A stretch of DNA of 10,194 nt from Dinochytrium kinnereticum (Eukaryota > Chytridiomycota > Chytridiomycetes > Chytridiales > Chytridiaceae), in contig JADGJT010000455.1 in the NCBI GenBank assembly GCA_027604005.1, forward strand, positions 5,905 through 16,098, in the 5' to 3' direction. Position numbers and translations under genes: made by a program. The stretch's first letter is position 1. Every line of letters begins with the position of its first letter. Shown one piece after another: positions 1 to 8,056 of this stretch. The notes beneath the pieces are model-generated. The model searched no databases. It saw only the letters and a list, made by a program, of their open reading frames with translations, and was not told where the DNA came from.

Positions 1-53
1 AAGTAAGAAACACGGTTCAAATGCAGTAAGTAGATATAACTGAATGGCCGAAC

Positions 54-400
54 CTCTGAACTTTCTTTGGGCCTCCCGATTCTGTGTTTTCCGTTTGACC
101 TGGAAAGGTGTGTGTTAGTCTAACCCTGAGAGGACTGATATGTGAAGATCATACCTTCTGAATGGTGGGATCCACTGCCTTCCTTCCAGCCTTTTTCCGG
201 GAGGCAGGTGCAGCATCCTGACACTGAGCCATGAGCTCGACCCCAGCGTCATCCCCCACGAACTGCATGGAGGGAGCCGATGAGTTCAGCATCATGAAGA
301 AGTCGTCGTCCTCCCCATTGCCAGCGCCAGCGTATCCGTCATTGTCGTTGTTATCGCCCGAGTCCGAGGGGGACGCATGATGGGCATGCGAGAACATCAT
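54..400 (-). CDS. AP-1/Yap-like bZIP transcription factor, 5' part (partial)
   Basis: Predicted nuclear DNA-binding factor of the fungal Yap/Pap1 bZIP group. Exon 1 is 400-155 (82 codons) and exon 2 is 99-54. The 55-nt intron between them (154-100) starts GTATGA, has a GACTAAC branch motif and ends CCAG. Joining them in phase 0 gives a basic region with NREAQRKFR at residues 89-97. This matches the NxxAQxxFR signature of the Yap/Pap1 family, where Gln and Phe replace the usual Ala and Cys. Exon 2 ends G|GTTCGG in phase 1, which would allow a following Glu as in related proteins. The leucine zipper and C-terminus lie beyond the left edge. The N-terminus is His-, Asp- and Asn-rich (residues 5-35), followed by a basic KKAGRK stretch at about 69-74. 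The start is the first of two adjacent ATGs, with A at -3. Which Yap paralogue it is, and whether it acts in oxidative stress, cannot be told from this fragment. Confidence 0.85.
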
Positions 401-420
401 CGTCCGTCCGTCCGTCCGTC
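401..420. repeat. (CGTC)5 tetranucleotide microsatellite at the bZIP start codon
   Basis: Five perfect CGTC units directly abut the bZIP start codon, so on the coding strand they form the last 20 nt of the 5' leader. Length changes here would alter the leader without touching the reading frame. Confidence 0.9.
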
Positions 421-573
421 AGCGGGTCAGTCGTCAGCAAGGAGGAGGCAAGCACAGAATTCGTTTTCCCACCACTGCAACACCTACCCCAACCCCTTTC
501 TACCATGGTGTGGTTTGTAAGGCAAACTCGATACACCGGCAGTATATACCGCAGTGCTGTTGTGTGCAGGTGA

Positions 574-608
574 CAGTGGCTCACTGCTGAATTGACAGTG
601 GACCACTG
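574..608. repeat. Two inverted repeats CAGTG-N3-CACTG, 22 bp apart
   Basis: CAGTG 574-578 pairs with CACTG 582-586 across a 3-nt spacer. CAGTG 596-600 pairs with CACTG 604-608, also across 3 nt, and forms a perfect 13-bp palindrome centred on A602. The two elements start 22 bp apart, about two helical turns, and both are preceded by GA. This looks like a paired operator for a dimeric DNA-binding protein. A third, looser pair lies at 686-701 with a 6-nt spacer. Confidence 0.6.
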
Positions 609-790
609 CTTGTTTCTGGCAGTGGGGGCTGATTGCACACACAAATCATTCAGTAACGGCAATTGCATTGTCTGTTCTTTGCCCTCAGTGATCCCTCACT
701 GCCCGACACCTCCCGCAACCGCCTGCCCCTTAACGCACTGGCACTGGCAACCTCCATCCATCCGCTTCTCTGATACGCTCATCGGAAGCT

Positions 791-2136
791 ATGGCCGTCA
801 ACCACCACCCGCTGCTCAACACCCATGCCGAGATGGCATTCGATGCAGAGCTTGACATTGCTGATGTGCGCTACTGGGCGAGGCCTTACAAGTCAATGGA
901 TTTGACCGATCGGCGGCAGGCACTGCTGAAGGAAGATGCGCAGGCCAGGAAGCGACAGAGCCTCAATATTCCGTTTAGGGCAGAGGCTTCAGTTGACCAC
1001 CCATCATCCAATCCGTCAGTGTCTTCCTCAAAAGTTGTGCCTCCACATCGCTGCCTACACTCCATATCACCATCAGATACATTGGAGGGTATATCGATAC
1101 AGTATGGATGTCAAGTGAGTGTCTCTGGTTGATATGGCCGTTTCGCATGGGCCAAAGTCGAAAAAGACACTGACTGGATATATAGCTGGCAGACCTGAAG
1201 AGGATCAATAAGCTATGGACGAGCGATTCGATCCATCTTAGAAAAACACTATTTATTCCCATCATTATGCAGCCTGCATCTCCAGAGTTTCAGCTTCGCC
1301 ACGCACCTTCAGCCCACCCCGACAACATTCGCCGTTTTAGAAGAGAGCGCCATTCGACGGATTCCGAGGCGACCTGTGTCTCCTCCACCTCTTACCCAGA
1401 ATATGGCTCCCATAGAAGACTTTCTGCTGCCTCAACACTGTCATCGACAACTACTTCTGAGATTAGCCCTTTATCTTCAATCTCGGGGTCGGCTAACGCA
1501 AAAAGCATAGAAGATCTGCTAAAGCAAATTGATGAGGACGTCTCAAACGTTTGTGAAGCTCTTTCGCATCTTGATTCGTTTCCCCACGTGGCATCATCTC
1601 TTCTGCACGTGCAGGATTCTGTTCTCGCCGGCGATCCTGCTCCCACTTTATATACTTTTGACTCTGAGCGGGACACAAACTCAGGTATTAGCCTGATCTC
1701 CTCCTCTACAGCCCGAGTCAGTCTTCTCTCAGCGCCCAACCTCACAACCTCAACTGCTAGCCCCAGAACACCACCTCTCGCTATGCTTCGAACCAAGGTT
1801 GAGGACCCTTTTTCTGCCCGCTCCGCGCTTTCTTCCCCAACCAGATCGACATATGACGAGGAATCTGTCAATAATGTCGAAATCGTGATTGAGCTCACCC
1901 CCCTCCTCCGTCGGCTCCCACTCACTGCGCAACGGGCTGTCACGGAGGATGTGAGAAGGAGGACTGCGTCAAGTTTTTCACTTATGGATGCATCTGCATC
2001 ATTGTTTGGGCGAAGACCCACCCCGTCTAGTTCGACTTCAAGGCCAGAACTAACGGTCAAGACTGTCAAGATTGCCAACAACGATCAGACTTGGAAGCCC
2101 CTCGTTCCTTCAAAGAATCTGCTGTCACTTCCTTGA
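791..2136 (+). CDS. LYSMD-like intracellular LysM domain protein
   Basis: Two exons, 791-1114 and 1186-2136, give 424 residues. The 71-nt intron starts GTGAGT, carries a CTGAC motif and ends ATATAG. Only this acceptor keeps the frame, since the next AG gives a stop. The splice rebuilds one LysM domain at about residues 88-134: SPSDTLEGIS, then YGCQ joined to LADLKRINKLW, then SDSIHLRKTL and FIPI. The NKLW...LRKTL...IP pattern resembles animal LYSMD1/LYSMD2 rather than secreted fungal LysM effectors. No signal peptide is visible and the N-terminus is charged, so the protein is probably intracellular. After the LysM comes a long Ser/Thr-rich, probably disordered region. It contains a short helix-like segment SIEDLLKQIDEDV (215-227), reminiscent of the DFLxxLD segment of LYSMD proteins, and basic Ser/Thr motifs RRLS (185-188) and RRRTAS (365-370) that could be phosphorylated. 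ATG 791 has G at -3 and G at +4. The biochemical role of this family is unclear. Confidence 0.87.
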
Positions 2137-2296
2137 ACCTGTAAATCATCTCCCGAATCATGAATATTATTTATACCACTTTCCTGTATCTAAAACCTTT
2201 AATACATTCATTTCGTCCTCTGATATTATTGTATCTGCTAAATGCATGCATACGTACAACAAACGTTGATAAAAACTTTTTGAGAAGATTGCAGAC

Positions 2297-4288
2297 ATGG
2301 GCTTCATTGATCCTGTCCGAACAGCTGTGGTTGCGGCAACCCTTCCAGCACTCTTCACCGTGCTCTATGCTGCAAGCAGCAAGGAGCGGCTCGTATCAGT
2401 GTTCATGACCATCTTCAACTCCCCCGCGGGATACTATCTGTACAGGCTTCTTGCCCCGAAAGGACCAAAAGATGGCCACAGCAAAGTTGTGAAAGAGTAC
2501 AATGAGTTTGAGGTGAGTATCTGCGGTAGAGAGCGGCGTTCCGTTCATTTGTGGTGAGTGGTTTTAACTGGTTCTCTCTTTGGAACTAGGCTGGACCTTT
2601 CCGTATCATTCCTGTGCCCTTTGCAGAGGATAATTATGGGTACATTTGTCTGGACACGGAAGAGAGTACGTTGAAACCAAAAAAAAACAACCAGAGACTG
2701 ACATTCCATAGACACTGCTGTCGTTATAGATCCCGCAGGTAAACCAATTCTTGGTTCCCTACGTTTCCTAGAGAGATTGTTTGCTTACACATGAAACGAA
2801 AGACCCCGATCGAATCCGCTCAATTCTTTTAAAAAATGCAAAGCAGGCCAACGACACCCCTCTCACTCTCAAAGCCATACTGAATACCCATCATCACTGG
2901 GACCACAGCGCGGGAAACGCAAGATTGCTATCATGGGCTCGGAGGAATCAGAGGAGCGCAGTGGATGTTTATGGTTCAGAGGTTGATTTTCCGAAATTCA
3001 GCCTTTCGAACTTGCTCTTTCGTCGCGTCAATCAAAGGGTGAAGGATGGTGATGAGTTTAAAGTTGGCCGGATGGTCTTCAGGACTATTACTGTGCCATG
3101 CCATACGAAAGGTTTGCATGACATGTCTTAAACCATCATGATGAACATAACTTCTCACGGAAACTTATCAGGCAGCGTTATCTTTGCGTTTGATGTTCAA
3201 AAGTCCATGTCTGGACTTTCGCCGGTAGCTGCGAGGACAGAGATCCCTGAACCTTGGTCGGATCCTTCTTCCCCGTCGGCGTCGCGCGTTTCCCTTACGG
3301 AGCAAGATGCCAACCTTACTTTTTTTGCGATGCCCGGAATCACTAAAAGGCTTGAAAGGTCGATACCAGTATCTCTCTTCACAGGCGATGCGGTGTTTGT
3401 CGGCGGAACAGGTTAGTTGGCTTGCATTCCATTGGTTTTACCATCTTTTTTGTTGAACAGATCTCGCCTTCTTTCTTATTGTGTAGGTCGATTCTTTGAA
3501 GGAACCCCAGAAGATATGCAGGCTGTTGTTAGGAAACTTATTGAGACGACTCCTCCGAACGCGCTTATTTGGCCTGGGCACGAGTATGCGCTTCAGAACC
3601 TTACCTTTGCGAACGAGCTTGAGCCATCCAATATTTTTATTCAGGTAGATACTGGTATCTCTATTCTAAGATATTGCGTTATGTTTTTGTATTGGTTTGG
3701 CGGGCCTCCTGAGGATGACAGACATAGGGAGCCCCTGATCTTCTTGGGATGACAACTCCTAACAATAATCTTCGTATCTTGCTGAGGGAGACCGTCATGT
3801 TTTTTATTGCTTGGAGTTATAATATGAAGGGAATCCTGATCTTTACTAACTTGCGCATCCAACAACAAAAAAAAAAGATGAAGCTCAAATCGACTCAAGT
3901 AAGACCTCGTTTTCTCCATTACATTCTCTAACCACTATCTCTCCTTCACCAGGATAACCACTTCAACGGCATATCGGCTGTCCCGTCTATCTGGTCCTCC
4001 GAGCTCGAAACCAATCCCTACTTCCGTCTTGACATAAAGTCGCGGTCAGGAGAACTATGGTCCAACGTTGTCTCGCGCATGGAAGAGAAGAAACTCGATG
4101 TCAAGGCGACAAAGGTGCCTGACGTGACGGTCGCCGCGAGGATTGCCAGGCCTGCTGCGATAAGGAATCCGGAGAAGGAGAATATCACGGATGAGGCTTT
4201 GAGTGTTGGTGCGGTTCAGGTTTTGGGAGCTTTGCGTTGGCTTAAGGATGGGTATAAGATGAAAGTGGCTGGGGAGGAGAAGAAGTAA
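2297..4288 (+). CDS. Glyoxalase II-like hydroxyacylglutathione hydrolase (metallo-beta-lactamase fold)
   Basis: Eight exons: 2297-2512, 2590-2665, 2712-2738, 2803-3111, 3172-3411, 3487-3644, 3878-3898 and 3953-4288, giving 460 residues. Glyoxalase II hydrolyses S-lactoylglutathione to lactate and glutathione in methylglyoxal detoxification. Visible metal ligands are THHHWDH (His136, His138, Asp140, His141), His207 in VPCHTKGS, Asp282 in FTGDAVFVGG, and His321 in WPGHEYALQNL, a glyoxalase II hallmark. The C-terminal part continues with SELETNPYFR, as expected for the substrate-binding helical domain. Odd points: a hydrophobic N-terminus (about 8-26, perhaps also 35-52) suggests a membrane anchor or organelle targeting, and about 55 extra residues (218-275) separate the His207 strand from Asp282. 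Intron 3 must use an AAAG acceptor (2802), the least certain junction. Intron 6 is long (233 nt) next to 46-77 nt for the others. The start has G at -3 and +4. Other MBL thioesterases are possible, but the GHEY motif favours glyoxalase II. Confidence 0.88.
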
Positions 4289-4387
4289 AGAGTTAAGCGG
4301 CTTGTACATTAGTGGTATGCGTTTTTTAAATAATACATATGCATTTTTATTAAGTGTGCCTTTTCTACTGGTGAGGATATGGATTTC
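4289..4387. other. Convergent 3' intergenic segment
   Basis: Only 99 bp separate the stop codons of the convergent glyoxalase II and PG-rich repeat genes. It is A/T-rich. The only AATAAA-type signal seen is on the minus strand at 4351-4346, 37 nt past the minus-strand stop. The plus strand has AAATAATA at 4328-4335. The two 3' untranslated regions almost certainly overlap. Confidence 0.55.
4346..4351 (-). terminator. Possible AATAAA polyadenylation signal for the PG-rich repeat gene
   Basis: The plus-strand hexamer TTTATT reads AATAAA on the minus strand, 37 nt after the stop of the PG-rich repeat gene. Fungal polyadenylation signals are loose, so this is only suggestive. Confidence 0.35.
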
Positions 4388-5396
4388 CTAAGGGTGATAT
4401 AGGGCAAGATGGGCCATACGTCTGCACGCCCGCTTGTCCGTGAAGAGGTCGTTTGCACCAAGAAGTTTCTTTAGCTCATGAACCTGTTCCTTGTTTTTGC
4501 TGTCTCTCTTTAGAAGACAGTGTTAGTTCTAACTTTAACACATATCTCACCCTTCGTAGATGGTCCGACTTGAGCAGACCAAATTTGTAATCATTTCCAA
4601 CGTGCCTTCCGATCGCGTGGTTAATATCGTAAGTTCCTGCATAAGGACTTTGTCAGCAAGAATTCTTTGGGCGCTTCTGGATGGGATACAACTCACCGGG
4701 GCCTGGAATTGGATCCATCCTTCTCAGAACTAAATCAATAACATTCTTATCCTCCAGAGTTTCTAGAGGTTCTCTGACGCTAGTGATCCGAGAGCTCAAC
4801 ACTGAGACGAAACTCCTGGGCTCATACTTGTCGGGGCTTGGTGCCTTCATTCACAACACAAAAAGAAAAGAGCTTCGTCAACATACGACGCCTTTGAACT
4901 GCATGGTTTATGAAAAAAAAAAACCCACCAGCTCTTTCAGATCTGGGAACCGCTGCGCTGTCGTCACGCAAACACCAAGCTTGGACGACGGCTTGTCGGC
5001 GAGCGTCTTGGAGAGTGTTGTGATCTTTTGGAAGGATGTCAGGTTAATGAGAGGTTTATGCTTACTTGATCAATGTCATAGGTTCCGGGACCGACGTTAG
5101 ACGTCGCGTCGCCAAGAGGTGGGAGCTTGGAGAAACGTTCTGACCTTGAGGTCCCGTTGAAGGCTGTGTAGTTTATGGGGCGAAATTAGAGGAATGACCT
5201 TTTTTAGGATGGGGGACAGGTGAGGCGTTTGGCCCCCTTTGTTTGTTTGTTGCGTTGGGACCCAAACCCTTCATTCATCCACCTTCAGCCCCTCCTACCA
5301 ACAGACACCAGTCATCCCCCACCCTCCTCACGATCCACCCACTTGCCCCATCCTCGCATCCTCGCCTCGAACAGACGTACCTTTAGCGCCGCTCAT
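4388..5396 (-). CDS. Sperm-tail PG-rich (SHIPPO) repeat protein, flagellum-associated
   Basis: Six exons on the minus strand: 5396-5381, 5163-5066, 5024-4929, 4844-4697, 4636-4551 and 4507-4388, giving 187 residues with all phases consistent. The first exon is only 16 nt (MSGAK plus one base) before a GTACGT donor. Repeat motifs are SERF followed by VGPGTYDID (residues 13-37), a degenerate APSPDKYEPRSF (71-82), and PIPGPGTYDIN (115-125) rebuilt across an intron. PGPGxY repeats define the STPG/SHIPPO family, whose known members associate with ciliary and flagellar microtubules. The C-terminus is charged (KNKEQ, ELKKLL, DKRACRR). Introns are 217, 41, 84, 60 and 43 nt; the 43-nt intron has ACTAAC and ends AAAG. 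The long first intron sits just after the start codon, and a missed exon there cannot be excluded. Part of the opposite strand is open but is only a shadow. The family call is strong; the exact partner or location in the axoneme is unknown. Confidence 0.82.
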
Positions 5397-5497
5397 GACG
5401 GCAGAGAGGCAAAGAGCTTTTGAGGCGATGAGGAGGTGAGGCCGTGAGACTGAGACGCGTTCATTTCTGATAGGAACACCGAATCAGAACTCACCAT

Positions 5498-5509
5498 GAT
5501 CACGTGATC
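5498..5509. promoter_or_regulatory. Palindromic E-box GATCACGTGATC
   Basis: A perfect 12-bp palindrome with CACGTG core and TCACGTGA flanks, about 100 bp upstream of the PG-rich repeat gene start. TCACGTGA is the preferred site of Cbf1/USF-type bHLH-leucine zipper proteins. Function here is inferred from sequence and position. Confidence 0.5.
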
Positions 5510-5667
5510 TCATCTTGTCCTGCTTTCTTTCCCATGCCTTGTCATCCCGTGAGGCGCGTCACATCACCGGCCCTTGGTCATGATGGCCTCACGCGTTTTT
5601 CACGCGCTGAACCCGCGACGGTCCCCTTCACTACTTCCCCAACAGCCGTCGATGCGATCTCAGCCGC

Positions 5668-5699
5668 CTTCTCTTTTTCTTTTTTTTTTTCTCTCTTTA
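5668..5699 (+). promoter_or_regulatory. Polypyrimidine (CT) tract in the intergenic region
   Basis: Thirty-two bases made almost entirely of C and T, ending CTTTAG. Such blocks are common in fungal promoters near transcription starts. It could also be the end of an intron in an untranslated leader. Neither reading can be decided from sequence alone. Confidence 0.35.
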
Positions 5700-6703
5700 G
5701 GCTTTTGGCTGGCCAAAGCTTTTGCGTGTCGGCCAATACTTTCAGGTTCACTGGCTGCGATGTGACGTCTCTGGATTCACAGATGAAGTGGTTGTGCGAG
5801 CGACGGGTTTCTTGCAATTAAGTGTTCCTTTTTGTGGGGGCTACCGTCTTTGATTCGAAAAGGGTCCACCTTCCGTCCTTGATTAATCCTGCAGCAAGCA
5901 CTCCATCGCAGCTGACTCCTTCTGACCCGTGCGGAGCTGCAAAAATCAAGTTCGACCCGTTCGCCTCCCACTGCGAGCGAGAGGTTTGTGATAGATAGAT
6001 CCCTAGGACCTCTTTTGAGTGTTGTTTGTCTCTCCAAACCCCCTCTCCCCATTTCTTATCGAAAGGAAAAACAGCCAATCCTCACTCAGCCCCAACCGTC
6101 TCCTCCTCTGTTTTTTGTTGACCGGTGAGGGGGTTATCGCTTGAATTAGGAAGGGGGGAGACGCCGGGAGGGTGGTTGGTCCCATTTGAAAAATCGAAAA
6201 AAGAAGCCATTCGAAGCCTCGTGCAAGCAAGGAGGAGCAGTGGAGGATCGAAACACCCTCTTTCCCAACGCGCGGTGTTTCCGCTTTGAGCTGGTTAGGC
6301 GGCCATCTTTCTTTTGAGGCGTTTAATAGGACGAAAACCCCGTCCTCAACCCCCCCACTGTTTCGTCTCTTGGCTTTCCCGTTAGCCTTTCTTTTTTTGG
6401 TTTGGGTCGGGGGAAGAGGAGGCCCTTCCAGTTCTGACACCTCGATCTCACAGACCTCTTTCCCCATCAAATCACCCATCAAGCAACCAAACCGACCATT
6501 CCATCCCCACCCGAGGCCCATCACCCGCGTCTCACCACCACACCCCACAAATGCAACAACCACGCCGCCCAACTCCACCCATCGACCCCCCGTCAAACTT
6601 CTTTGGCCCAGGTCGCTACAACATTCTCTGTGACCTTCCCCAAGCCAAGCTCCCTCAACCGTCCCCGCACTCTGACCGTCTCCGCCTTCCCCTCAGCGTC
6701 GAA

Positions 6704-7736
6704 ATGGCGACCTCTGGTCTCGCGCCACCCTCCCCCGAATCTCCGTGTGATTCGCTCGTGGCTGGGGCAGGGGAGGGTCATTATTTTCATGGACCGTCCG
6801 CCGCTGTTGTGACGTCGGGGTGGGAGCTGCTCATCTCCGCAGCCAAGAGCGCTGAACCGGTTGATGTTTCGGGAAAGAAGGTGACGAGGACACGGGTGGT
6901 GCCGAGCGATCACGCTGTGAGTGTGTCGGCGACGACGACGACAACCAGGAGGAAGAGGAGTGGGGGGGATGAGGAGAGTGAGATTAGGATGAGGAAGAGA
7001 GGGAAGAAGCCTCGCCCTGCGACGCCGTCGGAACCGTCAGAGTCGGAGGATTACACGTCGGAGGACTCCGAGTCTGATCCTGGACCGCGACGAAAGAGGA
7101 AGAAAAGGAAGGGGACGCGAAGGAGTAAGAGTGGGGCGAAGGACGCGGAGCAGCAGCCCTTGGGTGGGGGGGTGGGGGAGAAGATTTATAAGTGTGAGTG
7201 GGTCGCGTGTGGGAAGTTCTTTACAACTAGGTGAGAGGAGGGATTTTTCAACATGTTTCCATCCTCTGTTCCAACCATCTCCGTTTAACAACAACCACGG
7301 TTTGTTCTTCAGCGGCCACCTCGCCCGTCACCTCCGCATCCACTCTGGCGCAAAACCATACAAATGTCTCGTGGCCGACTGCGACAGCCGTTTCTCTCGT
7401 CAAGACAACATGATGCAGGTACCTCTCACATTTTCCCTCAACCAAGACTCACATCGTTGTCACGAACAGCATTACCGCACCCACATCGTCAAAGCCAGCG
7501 GCTCCTTTATGCACACCTCATCCCACCCTTCACCCTCCACGAAACCCTTCCGCCTCCACGTTGACGCCAACCTGATCGGATCAACATCCTCCCGGCATGC
7601 TGAAGCGTCGCCGCCGGTTGTGTTGCCAGGAGGGAATGATACTGGTGAGGTTCAGCTGTTTGGAGAGCCGAAGAGGGCGGCGGCGTTTTGGTCGGCGGCT
7701 AGAGCGGGGTCGAAGAGTGCGGGGGGCAAGACGTGA
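6704..7736 (+). CDS. Nrg1-like C2H2 zinc-finger transcription factor
   Basis: Three exons, 6704-7230, 7313-7418 and 7470-7736, give 299 residues. Introns are 82 nt (GTGAGA...TTCAG) and 51 nt (GTACCT...ACAG). Two adjacent C2H2 fingers are rebuilt by splicing. Finger 1 has Cys164, Cys169, His182 and His186 with the helix TTSGHLARHLRIH. Finger 2 has Cys194, Cys199, His212 and His216 with SRFSRQDNMMQHYRTH. The SGHLARH plus SRQDNxxQHYRTH pairing resembles the yeast Nrg1/Nrg2 repressors, which bind DNA in the nucleus. Each intron interrupts one finger. Upstream are basic, nuclear-localisation-like segments (82-85, 95-104, 129-143) around a Ser/Glu/Asp-rich acidic patch (109-126). I chose ATG 6704 for its context (G at -3, G at +4). 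An in-frame ATG at 6551 (C at -3) would add 51 Pro-rich residues. Target genes and repressor versus activator role are not visible. Confidence 0.82.
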
Positions 7737-7992
7737 ATTGGTGGTTGTTTTTTTTTTTCTTTTTCTCTTCTTTCTGATTCTTGTTTCTCGTTTGAGTAGG
7801 ATCTTGCTGTCCTGGGTGTGTGCGTTTTGGATGCGTGGCTGCGAGCTTCCTTCTTCATTTCACTTGAATGACCTGAAAGGTAGCAAGTGGACGAAGATCA
7901 TTTATTTATATCTTCAATATCGTTTAAACTCTCTCTTTTCTCACTCATGTCATTCATGTATCTTCATTTATCACACCCAACATTCTTCTCCA

Positions 7993-7998
7993 TTTATT
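7993..7998 (-). terminator. Possible AATAAA polyadenylation signal for the ABC transporter gene
   Basis: TTTATT on the plus strand reads AATAAA on the minus strand, about 100 nt after the ABC transporter stop. Position is reasonable for a 3' untranslated region, but the hexamer is common in A/T-rich DNA. Confidence 0.35.
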
Positions 7999-8056
7999 AT
8001 TTTTACTTTGCTGTCACCCCTTAGCCGCCTGTTAGATAGAGTCCTTAACCCCCCGC

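Larger units (their letters stand above)
401..790. promoter_or_regulatory. Divergent promoter between bZIP and LysM genes
   Basis: No convincing coding exon is seen here; it separates a minus-strand start at 400 from a plus-strand start at 791 and must hold both promoters and 5' leaders. Its main content is a cluster of CAGTG/CACTG pentamers: CAGTG at 552, 574, 596, 620 and 686, and CACTG at 473, 582, 604, 697, 736 and 742. Six of these pair as inverted repeats. A TATATA stretch lies at 543-548. Stretches near 710-780 are C-rich, as is common upstream of fungal starts. The role of the pentamers is inferred from density and symmetry only. Confidence 0.6.
5397..6703. promoter_or_regulatory. Divergent intergenic region between PG-rich repeat and zinc-finger genes
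   Basis: About 1.3 kb with no convincing exon on either strand; open frames here are low-complexity and match no family I recognise. Candidate sites are a 12-bp palindrome with a CACGTG core (5498-5509), a C/T tract (5668-5699), a TTTGGC-TG-GCCAAA inverted repeat (5704-5717), CCAAT at 5733-5737 and 6075-6079, and TGACGTC at 5763-5769. From about 6300 the plus strand is very C/T-rich, typical of fungal promoters and leaders just upstream of the zinc-finger start. Confidence 0.5.

Noticed and set aside
1585..1611. Two CACGTG palindromes
   Set aside because: Both lie inside the LysM coding exon and follow from codon choice; there is no reason to call them regulatory.
1392..2081. 229-codon open frame on the minus strand inside the LysM gene
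   Set aside because: It is antisense to the Ser-rich coding exon. The plus strand has a LysM domain and good splice continuity, so the antisense frame is a shadow.
4681..5100. 139-codon plus-strand open frame
   Set aside because: It overlaps exons and introns of the minus-strand PG-rich repeat gene, whose splice phases and PGPGTY repeats are convincing.
6003..6596. 197-codon open frame on the minus strand
   Set aside because: It lies in a C/T-rich promoter region, reads as low-complexity Gly/Trp/Arg-rich sequence with no family motif, and its start and end match no splice or gene context.
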